DNA from: Polynucleobacter necessarius | GTDB taxonomy: Bacteria > Pseudomonadota > Gammaproteobacteria > Burkholderiales > Burkholderiaceae | Direction: 5' to 3' | Assembly: GCF_900095185.1 (NCBI RefSeq) | Contig: NZ_LT606948.1 | Location: 62,001-126,000, forward strand | DNA: 64,000 nucleotides | Part shown: piece after piece, positions 10,926 to 21,373 of the stretch | Layout: the number at the start of each line of letters is the position of its first letter | How positions within the stretch are numbered: position 1 is the stretch's first letter | Position numbers and translations under genes: made by a program | The notes under the pieces: generated by a model | Databases searched by the model: none | What the model was told of the DNA's origin: nothing | What the model saw: only the letters and a program-made list of their open reading frames with translations

Positions 10926-12203
10926 ATGAAAATTTTATTGATCGGATTTGGTGGACGTGAACATGCACTTGCATGGAAGCTAGCTCAATCTCCACAAGCG
11001 CAAAAGATATATGTTGCCCCAGGTAATGGTGGCACAGCTACTGCCAAGCAAACTGCTGCAGGTATTGAAAATCTTCCCATTACAGGATTACAAGAGTTAG
11101 CAGATTTTGCAAAACGCGAAAAAATTCACCTGGCTGTTGTAGGTCCAGAGGCGCCCCTTGCTGCTGGCATAGTCGATGTCTTCCGCAATAATGGTCTTAG
11201 AATTTTTGGACCATCACAGTTAGCAGCCAAATTAGAATCCTCGAAGAATTTTTCAAAAGCGTTTATGAAACGTCATGGCATTCCTACCGCCGACTACCAG
11301 ACCTTTAGCAGCGCTCTTGAAGCGCATGCCTATCTTGACGCACAAGGCGCGCCGATTGTGATCAAAGCCGATGGTCTGGCTGCTGGCAAAGGTGTAGTGG
11401 TCGCCATGAACTTGGAAGAAGCGCATGCAGCGGTTGACATGATGCTAGCTGACAATAAGCTGGGTAATGCTGGTGCAAGGGTTGTCATTGAAGAATTTCT
11501 AACTGGTGAAGAGGCTAGTTTTATTGTTTTAGTAGATGGCAAAAACGTTCTCGCTTTGGCAACTAGCCAAGATCACAAGCGCTTACTCGATGCTGATCAA
11601 GGTCCCAACACTGGCGGCATGGGAGCTTACTCCCCTGCTCCCGTTGTCACCCCTGAAATTCATGCGCGCGCATTACGTGAAGTCATCATGCCAACAGTTA
11701 AAGGGATGCAAGCAGATGACACTCCATATACCGGCTTCTTATATGCAGGTTTAATGATTACGCCCGATGGCAAGATCAAAACTTTAGAGTTTAATTGCCG
11801 TATGGGAGATCCAGAGACTCAGCCGATCATGGCGCGCTTGCGTAGCGATCTCGTCGATGCTTTAGATCATGCTGTAGATGGCCGACTTAACGAAGTTGAG
11901 TTGGAATGGGATCGACGCACTGCATTAGGTGTTGTGCTTGCAGCCCACAATTACCCAGAAACTCCACGCACTGGAGACCTTATCACTGGAATTCCGGCGG
12001 ATACCGAGGACCAAATTACTTTCCATGCAGGCACTAAACTGCAAGATGGCGAGGTAGTTACTTCAGGTGGGCGTGTACTCTGCGTAGTAGGTCTTGCCGA
12101 TACCGTTCGTGGTGCCCAACAAAAAGCGTACGAAGCGATTAAGCATATCCAGTTTGATGGCATGCAATATCGCAAAGATATTGGCTATCGCGCCATCAAA
12201 TAA
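10926..12203 (+). CDS. purD: Phosphoribosylamine--glycine ligase
   Basis: Catalyses the second step of purine synthesis, joining 5-phosphoribosylamine and glycine with ATP to make GAR. The 425 residues show the N-terminal [17 protein letters not shown], the ATP-grasp domain ([16 protein letters not shown] near residue 145; [16 protein letters not shown]), the GARS signature [22 protein letters not shown] near 225 and the metal site [13 protein letters not shown]. Full length and intact. hemF follows after 19 bases, so the two are probably co-transcribed. Confidence 0.96.
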   Translation: MKILLIGFGGREHALAWKLAQSPQAQKIYVAPGNGGTATAKQTAAGIENLPITGLQELADFAKREKIHLAVVGPEAPLAAGIVDVFRNNGLRIFGPSQLAAKLESSKNFSKAFMKRHGIPTADYQTFSSALEAHAYLDAQGAPIVIKADGLAAGKGVVVAMNLEEAHAAVDMMLADNKLGNAGARVVIEEFLTGEEASFIVLVDGKNVLALATSQDHKRLLDADQGPNTGGMGAYSPAPVVTPEIHARALREVIMPTVKGMQADDTPYTGFLYAGLMITPDGKIKTLEFNCRMGDPETQPIMARLRSDLVDALDHAVDGRLNEVELEWDRRTALGVVLAAHNYPETPRTGDLITGIPADTEDQITFHAGTKLQDGEVVTSGGRVLCVVGLADTVRGAQQKAYEAIKHIQFDGMQYRKDIGYRAIK

Positions 12204-12222
12204 ATTGATAAAGATAAATACC

Positions 12223-13155
12223 TTGTCAGACCAACATACACAAATTGATATCGCCGCCCTAAAAGATTATTTTTTAGGCCTACAAGATCGCATCACAAGC
12301 GCGATGGGCGCTCTAGATGGAAAGGCTTTTGTTGCTGATGAATGGCACAAGCCGGAAGATAGCAAACTCAAAGGATATGGTCGTACTTGCATTTTGGCTG
12401 GCGGTAATATCCTAGAAAAAGGTGGGGTTGGTTTTTCACATGTCCGTGGCGAACAGATGCCACCCTCAGCATCACATCACCACCCAGAAGTGGCGGGACG
12501 CAGCTTTGAGGCGATGGGCGTATCACTGGTTTTTCACCCTTATAATCCTAAGGCTCCAACCACTCATATGAATGTACGCTGTTTTATTGCTCAGGCGCCT
12601 GATAAAGATCCGGTTTGGTGGTTTGGTGGCGGCTTTGATCTCACTCCCTATTACGGCGTAGATGAAGACTGCACGCACTTTCATCAAACCGCTAAGGATG
12701 CGTTAGACCCATGTGGTGAGGAACTTTATCCCCGCTTCAAAAAATGGTGTGATGAATATTTTTATCTAAAACATCGCGAGGAGCCTCGTGGTATTGGCGG
12801 CGTTTTCTTTGACGACTTTAATGAATTGGGATTTGAAAAGAGTTTTGCAATGACTCGCGCAGTTGGTGATGCATTCATAAACGCTTACCTTCCTATCGTG
12901 CAACGTCGCTATCAAGATAGCTTCACTGTGGAAGAAAAGGCCTTCCAAGAATATCGCCGCGGTCGTTACGTAGAGTACAATCTGATCTTCGATAGAGGCA
13001 CTATCTTTGGCCTGCACTCTGGTGGTCGTACAGAATCGATTTTGATGTCCATGCCACCGGTAGTGCAATGGTGGTATGACTGGCAACCCAAGCCTGGAAC
13101 TCCTGAGGCTAAGCTATACGATTACTACTTGAAGCCACATGACTGGCTGGCCTGA
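12223..13155 (+). CDS. hemF: Coproporphyrinogen III oxidase, aerobic
   Basis: Oxidatively decarboxylates coproporphyrinogen III to protoporphyrinogen IX with O2 in heme synthesis. Signatures are [37 protein letters not shown] and [14 protein letters not shown]. From the TTG at 12223 the protein has 310 residues, close to the usual ~300. I prefer this start because the frame further upstream only reads through purD and no ATG fits. The gene is intact and implies aerobic heme synthesis is kept. The nadD remnant starts 8 bases downstream. Confidence 0.93.
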   Translation: MSDQHTQIDIAALKDYFLGLQDRITSAMGALDGKAFVADEWHKPEDSKLKGYGRTCILAGGNILEKGGVGFSHVRGEQMPPSASHHHPEVAGRSFEAMGVSLVFHPYNPKAPTTHMNVRCFIAQAPDKDPVWWFGGGFDLTPYYGVDEDCTHFHQTAKDALDPCGEELYPRFKKWCDEYFYLKHREEPRGIGGVFFDDFNELGFEKSFAMTRAVGDAFINAYLPIVQRRYQDSFTVEEKAFQEYRRGRYVEYNLIFDRGTIFGLHSGGRTESILMSMPPVVQWWYDWQPKPGTPEAKLYDYYLKPHDWLA

Positions 13156-13163
13156 GCATCCTG

Positions 13164-13870
13164 TTGAGCACTCTTAAAAAAATTGGTATTCTGGGTGGTA
13201 CGTTTAACCCCCCCCTCACATTAGCCACCTTCGTCTTGCTACTCATTTTGCCAAGTTACTTCGCCTAGACGCATTACTAATGATTCCTAGTGGTAAGCCT
13301 TGGCAAAAAGGAACTGAAATTACTCCAGCAGAAACACGCTTACAGTTAACCGAGGCTGCCAGCATTGATTTAGCGCGAGCATTTTTATATTTTAATGTGC
13401 CCACTTAAGTCGGCATTGATCGCATGGAAATCGATCGTGCTGGACCAAGCTACGCCATTGATACTGTCAAAGCCCTGCGCGAACGATTTGGACCGGAGGC
13501 GTCTTTAACTTGGTTGATGGGAGCGGACTCCTTGGTAGCAGTGCCTAGCTGGAACTCCTGGGCAAGGATCTGTCAATTTGTGAATTTTGCCGTTGTCAGT
13601 AGACCCAATCATGACCTCGGGCCAAAAATGAGCCCCACGGTGAGCTCTGAGCTCAGTCAATTCTTGAAGAAACATCAAACAATGAATGTTGATGCCCTTG
13701 AAAAGAGCGTAGCGGGCCTCATATACATTGATCACAGTCTTCGTGTAGATCTTTCCTCTACCCAGTTACGAGAGTGCCTCAAATCAAACTCTAGGAGTTC
13801 TATTTCCGCAGAAGAAATTCCAAGCCACACCCTAGAAATCATTACAAATCTGGGCTTGTACCAGCAATAA
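13164..13870 (+). pseudogene. nadD: Nicotinate-nucleotide adenylyltransferase, broken
   Basis: NadD makes deamido-NAD from nicotinate mononucleotide and ATP. From a TTG the sequence reads LKKIGILGGTFNPP (start of the nucleotidyltransferase motif), then the expected HxxH/I-G-H-L segment is lost in a C-run frameshift near 13213. A third frame gives HFAKLLRLDALLMIPSGKPWQKG; an in-frame TAA interrupts it at about 13406. The rest (MEIDRAGPSYAIDTVKALRERFG, LTWLMGADSL, VDLSSTQLRECLK) is well preserved. At least one frameshift and one nonsense codon in the catalytic half argue against function. Gene order hemF-nadD-rsfS is the usual one. Confidence 0.85.
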
Positions 13871-13911
13871 AGCTAAGATCAACCTAAATACAAAATGATT
13901 GCCGAGAAAAT

Positions 13912-14256
13912 ATGGACTTAAGAAAATTGCAACGCGTCATCATTGATGCTCTTGAAGATGTACAAGCACAAGATATTCGCGTATACGACACTACTAAATT
14001 AAGCGAGCTTTTTGATCGCGTCATCATTGCTACTGGATCCAGCAATCGCCAAACACGTTCTTTGGCTGTGTCGGTTAAAGAAGAAGTCAATGCTAAGGGT
14101 GGCGAAGTGATTTCTGTCGAAGGTCTGGAAACGGGAGAATGGGTTTTGGTTGATTGTGGCGATATCGTGGTCCATATTTTGCAACCGATACTACACTCTT
14201 ATTACCAGCTTGAGGGAATTTGGGGGCAAACCAGTGCGCGTGAAATTGGCTGGTAG
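13912..14256 (+). CDS. rsfS: Ribosomal silencing factor RsfS (C-terminus frameshifted)
   Basis: RsfS binds ribosomal protein uL14 and blocks subunit joining when nutrients are scarce. Residues 1-~103 match the family: ALEDVQAQDIRVYDTTKLSELFDRVIIATG and GEWVLVDCGDIVVHILQP. After GIWG the frame shifts: with one fewer G in the G5 run at 14222-14226 the reading frame would continue as KPVRVKLAGSKGLAKD and end at TAA 14299. As written it ends early with QTSAREIGW. The core domain is complete, so function may survive; the natural tail is lost or the run is a sequencing error. Lies between nadD and rlmH. Confidence 0.85.
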   Translation: MDLRKLQRVIIDALEDVQAQDIRVYDTTKLSELFDRVIIATGSSNRQTRSLAVSVKEEVNAKGGEVISVEGLETGEWVLVDCGDIVVHILQPILHSYYQLEGIWGQTSAREIGW

Positions 14257-14319
14257 TAAAGGTCTTGCGAAAGACAGCCAAACTGAAGACGACGAATAAC
14301 CTTCTGATCGCCTGCATTT

Positions 14320-14763
14320 ATGCGTCTCACAATTGTTTCGGTTGGTCACAAAACGCCCGATTGGGTTGCAACCGCAACCCATGATTACATCAAAAGAATG
14401 CCCTCAGATTGTAGCATTGACATCAAAGAAATCAAACCCGATCTCAGCCCTGCTAAAGAAGCGGTAAAAATTGCGGCAGCTATTCCCAAGGGATCTCGTG
14501 TCACCGCCCTAGATGAACGCGGTAAAGACCAAACCACGCAAAATTTAGCGATCCAACTTGCAAGCTGGCGCCAAGAAGGCTTTAATATTACATTCTTAAT
14601 TGGTGGCGCTGATGGCTTAGATCCCTGCCTGAAAAGTGGCGCGCAAGCAATCTGGCGACTCTCTAGCTTAACCCTACCCCATGCGATGGCCCGAGTCTTA
14701 CTCATCGAACAGCTGTACCGAGCCTGGACTATTTTACAAGGTCATCCCTACCATCGTGAGTGA
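14320..14763 (+). CDS. rlmH: 23S rRNA pseudouridine-1915 N3-methyltransferase
   Basis: RlmH is a SPOUT methyltransferase that methylates pseudouridine 1915 in helix 69 of 23S rRNA. The 147 residues include VTALDERGKD (SAM region), FLIGGADGLDP and the C-terminal knot segment SSLTLPHAMARVLLIEQLYRAW with HPYHRE, the family's terminal motif. Length is normal. The stop overlaps the GTG start of maf by 8 bases, so the two genes are coupled. Confidence 0.96.
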   Translation: MRLTIVSVGHKTPDWVATATHDYIKRMPSDCSIDIKEIKPDLSPAKEAVKIAAAIPKGSRVTALDERGKDQTTQNLAIQLASWRQEGFNITFLIGGADGLDPCLKSGAQAIWRLSSLTLPHAMARVLLIEQLYRAWTILQGHPYHRE

Positions 14764-15391
14764 TAGCGTGCATACATTTATTTACCTGGCCTCGCAAAGC
14801 CCTCGTCGCCAAGAACTTTTAAAGCAAATCGGTATTCGCTTTGAAATGCTATTACCCACTCCTGATGAAGACGGCGAATCCATGGAAACACCTCTGTTCC
14901 AAGAAAAAGCTCATGGCTATGTACAACGCGTTACTTTAGCCAAATGTAACGCAGCGCTCTGGAGATGGCAAAAAACGGGTTTACCTTGGGCCCCTATTCT
15001 GTGCGCTGATACCACTGTAAGTCTACCTAATCACCCTAATGGTGAAATCCTGGGTAAGCCTTCTGATGCTGCAGATGCAGCTCGAATCTTGAAAATGCTC
15101 AGTGGTAAAACACATGAGGTTCTCAGTTCAATTGCCGTACTTGTAAGCCCTAGGGAAAAACCAATGCAACTGATACAAGTTTCTGAAGTTCAGTTTGCGG
15201 ATTTATCCTCAGAGCAAATTGCCGCATATATCGCCAGTGGTGAGTCATTTGGTAAGGCTGGCGCCTACGGCATCCAAGGATTGGGTGGGGCTTTTATTCC
15301 CTCAATCAAAGGTAGCTATAGCGGTATCATGGGACTACCTATTTATGAAACAATGCTTTTATTGAATCGCGCCCAAGTCAACAGCTTATGA
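14756..15391 (+). CDS. maf: Maf-type nucleoside triphosphate pyrophosphatase
   Basis: House-cleaning pyrophosphatase (dTTP/UTP type or related) that hydrolyses non-canonical or excess NTPs to NMP and PPi. The 211 residues show the N-terminal YLASQSPRRQELLKQIGI, the central ILCADTTVS and EILGKPSDAADA, the LSGKTHEVLSSIAVL segment and the GKAGAYGIQGLGG motif near the C-terminus. I chose the GTG at 14756, overlapping rlmH; a second GTG at 14768 is possible. The stop overlaps rng by 4 bases. Confidence 0.92.
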   Translation: MSDSVHTFIYLASQSPRRQELLKQIGIRFEMLLPTPDEDGESMETPLFQEKAHGYVQRVTLAKCNAALWRWQKTGLPWAPILCADTTVSLPNHPNGEILGKPSDAADAARILKMLSGKTHEVLSSIAVLVSPREKPMQLIQVSEVQFADLSSEQIAAYIASGESFGKAGAYGIQGLGGAFIPSIKGSYSGIMGLPIYETMLLLNRAQVNSL

Positions 15392-16851
15392 ACGAAGTGA
15401 TACTGATTAATATCACCCCACAAGAAACACGTGTTGCCTTAATTCAGCAAGGGGCCGTCCAAGACCTCCAAATTGAGCGCACTCGCCAACGTGGAATTGT
15501 TGGGAATATTTATTTAGCCAAAGTAGTGCGTGTATTACCAGGCATGCAATCGGCTTTTATCGAAATTGGCCTAGAACGCACTGCATTTATGCACGTTGCA
15601 GACATCACTAAAAATAATCCTCAAGCTCAAATTGAAAAACTTTTGTTTGAAGGTCAAACACTCTTGGTTCAGGTGCTCAAAGACCCTTTAGGCACTAAAG
15701 GAGCTCGCTTAACCACCCAACTCAGCATTGCCGGACGCAATTTAGTTTACCTCCCCCCAGCAGGAAGTGATACTGCCACTGATCAATACATTGGCGTGTC
15801 TCAACGTATTGATCAGCCTGACGAACGAGAGGCAATCAAAGCTCGTCTTGCTGGCCTTATGGCTCCTGATGAGAAGGGCGGGATTATTGTTCGCACCAGT
15901 GCTCAAGACGCCTCCGACACTGAACTACAGCATGACATGCTGTATCTACGGACTACCTGGGAAAACATCCAGGCCGCAATGAAGCATAATCCTGCTCCTA
16001 CCCTGCTTTATCAAGATTTAAGCTTAGCTGAGAGAGTATTGCGCGACGTTGCTGTAGAAGAATCCACTCAAATCCGCGTGGATTCTGCTGAGAATTTTGA
16101 AAAGCTTAAAGCATTTACCAATGCTTATATGCCGAACTTGTTAGGCAAACTGACACTGCATCGTGGAGAACATGCGCTATTTGACGTATTTGACGTTGAT
16201 GCTGAAATTAATAAAGCACTTGGTTGTCGAGTAGATCTTAAGTCTGGCGGCTATCTTATGATTGATCAAACTGAATCCATGACAACGATTGACGTCAATA
16301 CCGGAAGCTATGTCGGTGCACGCAATCTCGACGACACCGTGTTTAAGACAAATCTTGAAGCCGCGCAAGCGATTGCCCGTCAATTACGCTTACGCAATCT
16401 TGGCGGCATCATTATCATCGACTTTATTGACATGGTTGGCAAAAATCATCAGGAATCTGTACTACATGAGCTTAAGCGCAACCTTGAGCGCGACCATGCA
16501 CACACTTCGGTAAGTGATTTTTCTGCCTTAGGTTTAGTCGAAATGACCCGCAAACGAACCAGGGAGTCTCTGGCTCATATTACCTGTGAGCCATGTTCTA
16601 CCTGCCTCGGTAAAGGGGAGGTCAAAACCGCTCAAACTATTTGTTATGAAATTCTGCGTGAGATTGTGCGTGAACACCGTCAATTTAATCCAAAAGAGTT
16701 TCGGATTGTTGCTGCACCAGATGTAATTGACTTATTTCTGGAAGAAGAAAATCAATTTTTAGCTCAGCTTGGCGACTTCATTGCTAAACCAATTACTCTT
16801 CAAGCAGAAGGTAGCTTCCGCCAAGAACAATACGATATTGTTCTTGGTTAA
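15388..16851 (+). CDS. rng: Ribonuclease G
   Basis: RNase G processes the 5' end of 16S rRNA and degrades some mRNAs. The 487 residues contain an S1 RNA-binding domain (about residues 35-125: GNIYLAKVVRVLPGMQSAFIEIG), the RNase E/G catalytic core with the acidic DVNTGSYVG and IIIIDFIDM segments, and the zinc-link CEPCSTCLG cysteines. It lacks the RNase E C-terminal degradosome scaffold, as expected for RNase G. Coupled to maf by an ATGA overlap; converges on msbA with 12 bases between stops. Confidence 0.95.
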   Translation: MNEVILINITPQETRVALIQQGAVQDLQIERTRQRGIVGNIYLAKVVRVLPGMQSAFIEIGLERTAFMHVADITKNNPQAQIEKLLFEGQTLLVQVLKDPLGTKGARLTTQLSIAGRNLVYLPPAGSDTATDQYIGVSQRIDQPDEREAIKARLAGLMAPDEKGGIIVRTSAQDASDTELQHDMLYLRTTWENIQAAMKHNPAPTLLYQDLSLAERVLRDVAVEESTQIRVDSAENFEKLKAFTNAYMPNLLGKLTLHRGEHALFDVFDVDAEINKALGCRVDLKSGGYLMIDQTESMTTIDVNTGSYVGARNLDDTVFKTNLEAAQAIARQLRLRNLGGIIIIDFIDMVGKNHQESVLHELKRNLERDHAHTSVSDFSALGLVEMTRKRTRESLAHITCEPCSTCLGKGEVKTAQTICYEILREIVREHRQFNPKEFRIVAAPDVIDLFLEEENQFLAQLGDFIAKPITLQAEGSFRQEQYDIVLG

Positions 16852-16863
16852 ATTTTATTCAAT

Positions 16864-18627
16864 TTAAGCGTTTGAAAATTGAATGCGATGTAAGTTCGCA
16901 TACAAGCCATCATTCTTAATCAACTCTTCATGCGAACCATTTTCCACAATCTTGCCGTGCTCTAACACTACGATACGATTGGCATGCTCAATCGTAGATA
17001 AGCGATGAGCGATTACCCAAGTAGTCCGGTTGGCCATCAAAGTCTCTAGCGCCTCTTGCACTTGACGCTCAGAATTAGAATCCAATGCAGAAGTTGCTTC
17101 ATCCAATATCAGTATTGGAGCATCTTTATAAATTGCGCGTGCAATTGCTAAACGCTGGCGCTGACCACCAGATAGGCGATTACCGTTATCCCCCACTATC
17201 GAGTCAATACCATCTGGCAATTCTTGAATTATGGAACTTAAATTAGCCGCTTCCAAAGCCTCTATGACGCGACCGCGATGAATATCGCCTGCATCAGTGG
17301 CTCCATAAGCCACATTGGCTGCAATCGTATCGTTGAAAAGAATGATATCCTGACTTACAAAAGCGATCTGTCGACGCACATCAGCAAGCACAATTTCTTC
17401 AAGTGGAATGTCATCCAAATATATGTGCCCACTGGTAGGCTTAAAAAATCTTGGCAATAAATTCACCAAGGTAGACTTACCACCGCCAGATGGTCCAACA
17501 AAAGCAATTACTTCACCAGGCTTAATGGTGAGATTAATATTACTCAAAGCATCCTGACGTCCATTTTCCTGTTGGTATGAAAAACTAACATTCTCAAAAC
17601 GTATTCCGCCTTTTGTTTTATCAAGCGGTCTCATATTTTTCTTGCGATCCTCATCTTCTTCGAAAGGTTGATCCATTAATCCAAAAATCATTTCTGCTGC
17701 AGTAAGGCCGCGTTGCAAAGGTTGATTAATGTCTGCCAAATGCTTCAAAGGGGAAATGACCAACATCATTGCAGTAATGAAGGCAGCAAAACCACCAACA
17801 GTGGTGCCCTCTGTCGCCGATTGCATCAAAGCGATGACGAGCACCAGCGATAAGGCCATAGTCGCAATCAACTGTGTAATAGGCTGATTCAGACCGCCCG
17901 CTACCGTTGATTTCAAGGCAAACTGACGCAGTCGATCTGCCTTATTTAGAAAACGTGACATCTCATACTGTTCCGCACCATGCACCTTCACAATCCTATA
18001 ACCTGCTGCGGCCTCTTCAACTATATAGGCAAGTTCACTAGTCAGCGTCTGCTGCTCTCGATTGAGAGAACGTAGACGACGGTTAATCTTGCTCATAATA
18101 AAAGCGATAACCGGAAAAATAATGAGTACTACAAGAGTTAGTTTCCAGTTGAGATAAATCAAATAACCCATCAAACCTATAACCGTAAGTGAATCCCTGA
18201 CCAAACTAATAAGCATGCCACCCATGATGTTCAGCACATTGTTCACTTCAAACACCACAGCATTAATTAAATTGGATGCAGAATTTTTCTGAAAAAAAGC
18301 AGTGCTTGCATTTAACAAAGTTTGAAACATTTGCTCACGCAATTTTAAGAGCACTGAATTAATCACTTTGGAAAGCAGGTAGTTTGATGAAAACTGAGCC
18401 AGACTACGGACCATAGCCAAGCCAACCAAGAAAACTGGTACTTGCCATAACTTACTATTGAGTTGACCAGTAAAGCCTTTGTCCAATAAAGGCTTCATCA
18501 ACGCCGGAATGGAGGTCTCTGCTGCAGCCACAAAAGCCATTGCCACTAGGGACCCAATAATCAGGCCAATATGGGGCTTTAGGTAGGTAATTAAGCGATT
18601 TAGGGCGGCACGGTCTTGAGCATTCAT
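16864..18627 (-). CDS. msbA: Lipid A/lipopolysaccharide export ABC transporter MsbA
   Basis: MsbA flips core-lipid A across the inner membrane. The 587 residues have six N-terminal membrane helices (about 25-310) and a C-terminal nucleotide-binding domain with Walker [10 protein letters not shown], signature [14 protein letters not shown], Walker B ILILDEAT and the H-loop [10 protein letters not shown] chose the ATG at 18627 ([12 protein letters not shown]); the frame stays open to 18762 but that part is antisense to the neighbouring glycosyltransferase. The start codons of msbA and this divergent gene are only 10 bases apart, so each promoter must lie in the other's coding region. Confidence 0.95.
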   Translation of the reverse strand: MNAQDRAALNRLITYLKPHIGLIIGSLVAMAFVAAAETSIPALMKPLLDKGFTGQLNSKLWQVPVFLVGLAMVRSLAQFSSNYLLSKVINSVLLKLREQMFQTLLNASTAFFQKNSASNLINAVVFEVNNVLNIMGGMLISLVRDSLTVIGLMGYLIYLNWKLTLVVLIIFPVIAFIMSKINRRLRSLNREQQTLTSELAYIVEEAAAGYRIVKVHGAEQYEMSRFLNKADRLRQFALKSTVAGGLNQPITQLIATMALSLVLVIALMQSATEGTTVGGFAAFITAMMLVISPLKHLADINQPLQRGLTAAEMIFGLMDQPFEEDEDRKKNMRPLDKTKGGIRFENVSFSYQQENGRQDALSNINLTIKPGEVIAFVGPSGGGKSTLVNLLPRFFKPTSGHIYLDDIPLEEIVLADVRRQIAFVSQDIILFNDTIAANVAYGATDAGDIHRGRVIEALEAANLSSIIQELPDGIDSIVGDNGNRLSGGQRQRLAIARAIYKDAPILILDEATSALDSNSERQVQEALETLMANRTTWVIAHRLSTIEHANRIVVLEHGKIVENGSHEELIKNDGLYANLHRIQFSNA

Positions 18628-18637
18628 ATAATGAATT

Positions 18638-19399
18638 ATGCCCACCTTATCAGTCATACTCATTACCCGCAATGAAGAGGTCAATTTAGACGATTGTCTG
18701 GCCTCGCTAGAGGGTATTGCCCAGCAAATCGTCGTGGTTGATACCAACAGCTCTGACCGCACTCTAGAAATCGCTCAAAAACATGGTGCGCTAGTATCCC
18801 AACCCTCAGATTGGTCTGGTTTTGGCCCACAAAAGAACCGTGCCCTAGATTTAGCTACTGGGGAATGGGTGCTCTCCTTGGACGCTGACGAACGGCTTAC
18901 CCCGGCCCTCAAATCCGAGATTTTGACGGCCATTCACCATAGCGCAAATATCAACTGCTTTGCCATCCCCCGTCTATCTTGGTATTGCGGTAGATTTATC
19001 CGTCACTCTGGATGGAGCCCAGACTACGTAGACCGTCTATTTAAGCGCGGTACCGCCCGCTTCTCGGATGATCTGGTGCATGAACGCCTCATTCCAGCTG
19101 GCCAAGTTGCTAAGCTGGAAAATCCCATGCTGCATTACAGCTTCATGAACTATTCTCAAGTGTTACAAAAATTGGATCGCTATTCCACAGCATCAGCCGA
19201 ACAAGCTTTTGCTAAAGGTAAAACCAGCAGCCCCCTTAAAGCGGTCCTTCATGGCGCTTGGGCATTTTTCCGCACCTATATTTTGCGTTCCGGCTTCCTG
19301 GATGGCCCTCAGGGATTTGCCTTAGCAATCTCCAACGGCCAAGGAACTTACTATCGGTATATCAAGGTATGGCACCTGCATCAGGAAGCGAGTAAATGA
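18638..19399 (+). CDS. Glycosyltransferase family 2, LPS core type
   Basis: A 253-residue GT-A glycosyltransferase resembling the WaaE/KdtX family, which adds a hexose to the LPS inner core. N-terminal [21 protein letters not shown], then [15 protein letters not shown] (nucleotide-binding) and the metal-binding [13 protein letters not shown] (DxD-like). It acts on the cytoplasmic face. Its divergent neighbour is msbA and the next two genes are also glycosyltransferases, so it belongs to an LPS core cluster. It overlaps the next gene by 4 bases. The exact sugar cannot be read from the sequence. Confidence 0.85.
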   Translation: MPTLSVILITRNEEVNLDDCLASLEGIAQQIVVVDTNSSDRTLEIAQKHGALVSQPSDWSGFGPQKNRALDLATGEWVLSLDADERLTPALKSEILTAIHHSANINCFAIPRLSWYCGRFIRHSGWSPDYVDRLFKRGTARFSDDLVHERLIPAGQVAKLENPMLHYSFMNYSQVLQKLDRYSTASAEQAFAKGKTSSPLKAVLHGAWAFFRTYILRSGFLDGPQGFALAISNGQGTYYRYIKVWHLHQEASK

Positions 19400-20175
19400 T
19401 TTCGATTTTGCTGGCCACCTACAACTGGCCACAAGCCCTCAAGCTTTGTCTTGAATCCTTGGCTACCCAAACCGATCAACGCTTTGAAATCATTATTGCT
19501 GATGATGGCTCTACTGAGAGCACCAAACAAGTGATAGAAAAATGCAAAGCCTCGCACCCAATCGCATTTACCCACTTGTGGCAAGAGGATCATGGCTTTC
19601 GGAAAACCCAGATCTTCAATCAAGCTATTCAAGCAGCCCACGGAGATTACCTTGTATTTCTGGATGGCGATTGCATTGTCCAACCCAACTTTGTAGCGCA
19701 GCATCGCTCTCTGGCGCAGAAAGCATACTTAGTTACTGGTAGCAGGATCCTGTTAAATGAAAGCTTGACTCAAGAATTACTTTTGTGGCCAAACTGGAAC
19801 TTCGCACGCTTCTCAGAAAATCTGCTTGGCAAAAGACTAAGTGGCAGCATCAATAAATACTGGCCCCTCAAGTTCAAACTTGGAAATGGCTCATGGCGAG
19901 ACTACAAAAAATTTGTTTGGCGCAGAATTAAGGGCTGCAATATGGCTTGCTGGAAAGCGGATGCTGAGGCAATAAACGGCTTTGACGAAACGATGACGGG
20001 GTGGGGTCATGAGGATGCCGATTTTATTTTCCGCCTACAACACCATGGCATTCATCGCAAGTCAGGATCATGGGCTACCGAGGTGCTACATCTCTTTCAT
20101 CAAATCCATGATCAAAGTAATGCGACTGAGAATGCCCGTCGAGTACGTGAAAAAATTATGGCAAAGGCACTTTGA
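19396..20175 (+). CDS. Glycosyltransferase family 2 with galactosyltransferase-like C-terminal domain
   Basis: A 259-residue GT2 enzyme: [21 protein letters not shown] at the N-terminus, IIADDGSTESTKQVIEK, and the DxD region VFLDGDCIVQPNF. Residues ~190-225 (GCNMACWKADAEAINGFDE, then WGHEDADFIFRL) match the C-terminal domain of the galactosyltransferase/GT7-like group common in LPS and capsule clusters. It sits in an ATGA-coupled series with the upstream GT2 and 22 bases before the GT9 gene. Donor and acceptor sugars unknown. Confidence 0.83.
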   Translation: MISILLATYNWPQALKLCLESLATQTDQRFEIIIADDGSTESTKQVIEKCKASHPIAFTHLWQEDHGFRKTQIFNQAIQAAHGDYLVFLDGDCIVQPNFVAQHRSLAQKAYLVTGSRILLNESLTQELLLWPNWNFARFSENLLGKRLSGSINKYWPLKFKLGNGSWRDYKKFVWRRIKGCNMACWKADAEAINGFDETMTGWGHEDADFIFRLQHHGIHRKSGSWATEVLHLFHQIHDQSNATENARRVREKIMAKAL

Positions 20176-20197
20176 ATCTTTGAGTCTTTGAGTAGCT

Positions 20198-21346
20198 ATG
20201 ACTGTGTACTTCAAGCTTAAACCTAAAAAAGTATTATTCATCGCCACTCGGCAAATTGGGGACGTCTTAGTAACCACCCCCCTCATTAGCAAAGCTAGAG
20301 AACTCTGGCCTGAGGCGGAGTTTCATTTTCTGGGTTACCGCGGCAAACTCGAAATGCTACATGGAAACTCCAATATTGCAGAGATCATTGAAACCTCCGA
20401 TCGCCCTAGTTTTGGTGCATTGTTTAATCGTTTATTTCAGCATTATGACTTAGCCATAGTCACACAGCCCAGTGACAGGGCATATCTATATGGTCTTGTA
20501 GCCGCCTTCAGACGTATTGGTGTACTGGGTGGCCATCCACAAGGAAAAGATGTACAAGATCAAACCAAGCGCAGCAAGAGTGAGAAACAAAACGCTTGGA
20601 AGAAATTTGTTTGCATGCATACGGTAGATGTAGATTATTTCAAGCAGCATGTCATTACCGAGAAGCTGCGCCTCCTTGAAGCCTTCTTCAGAAAACCTGC
20701 AGATCTATTTACTCAACCAATCTCGGTAATAGCCCCTGAAGGTGAACCCCTTACTCCAGTAATTGCTGGTGAACTCAGACAACCCTATGTCGTCATCCAT
20801 CCAGGGCCACTAACGGCTTACAAGCGTTGGCCCCTAGCATATTGGCAAGAACTTATTACATGGCTAGTGCAACAAAGCTTTCAGGTGATATTAAGTGCAT
20901 CCCCTGCTAAACAAGATGTTCAACTCAATCACGACATCATCTCTTTGCTAGATAAGCAAACCCAAAAACACGTCATTAATACTGCAGGAAAGTTATCTAT
21001 TCCGCAGGCAGGTACTTTGATTCGCACTGCAATTTTATATATTGGAGTGGATACCTCCATCACCCACTTAGCAGCTGCCTGTAATATCCCCACGATCACT
21101 CTGTTTGGTGCAACCCCACCGACCAACTTTGGCCCTTGGCCAAATGGTTTTATAGGTGAACAACCATATCAAATTAGGGCCCGCAGCCAAACTGTTGGCA
21201 ATGTCACCATTTTGCAAGGTCCTGGTCAATGCGTGCCCTGTCGTAAGGCAGGCTGTCTAGATAAGGCCGATAGTTATAGTGAATGTTTGGATTTGCTCGA
21301 ACCCAAACAAGTGATTGAAGCTATTGAGAAAGTTTTACAACAATAG
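20198..21346 (+). CDS. Glycosyltransferase family 9 (heptosyltransferase-like)
   Basis: A 382-residue protein with two Rossmann domains typical of ADP-heptose:LPS heptosyltransferases: KKVLFIATRQIGDVLVTTPLI at the start and HPGPLTAYKRWPLAYWQEL plus GVDTSITHLAAACNIPTITLFG in the C-terminal half. A C-terminal CVPCRKAGC cluster is an addition seen in related proteins; its role is unclear to me. It probably adds heptose to the LPS core with the two upstream enzymes. It converges on dnaE with 27 bases between stops. Confidence 0.85.
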   Translation: MTVYFKLKPKKVLFIATRQIGDVLVTTPLISKARELWPEAEFHFLGYRGKLEMLHGNSNIAEIIETSDRPSFGALFNRLFQHYDLAIVTQPSDRAYLYGLVAAFRRIGVLGGHPQGKDVQDQTKRSKSEKQNAWKKFVCMHTVDVDYFKQHVITEKLRLLEAFFRKPADLFTQPISVIAPEGEPLTPVIAGELRQPYVVIHPGPLTAYKRWPLAYWQELITWLVQQSFQVILSASPAKQDVQLNHDIISLLDKQTQKHVINTAGKLSIPQAGTLIRTAILYIGVDTSITHLAAACNIPTITLFGATPPTNFGPWPNGFIGEQPYQIRARSQTVGNVTILQGPGQCVPCRKAGCLDKADSYSECLDLLEPKQVIEAIEKVLQQ

Positions 21347-21373
21347 CACTATCTTCCATACAGTATGCAATAC

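Noticed and set aside
18628..18762. Upstream extension of msbA by 45 codons
   Set aside because: It is antisense to the start of the glycosyltransferase gene and lacks family similarity; the ATG at 18627 fits MsbA.
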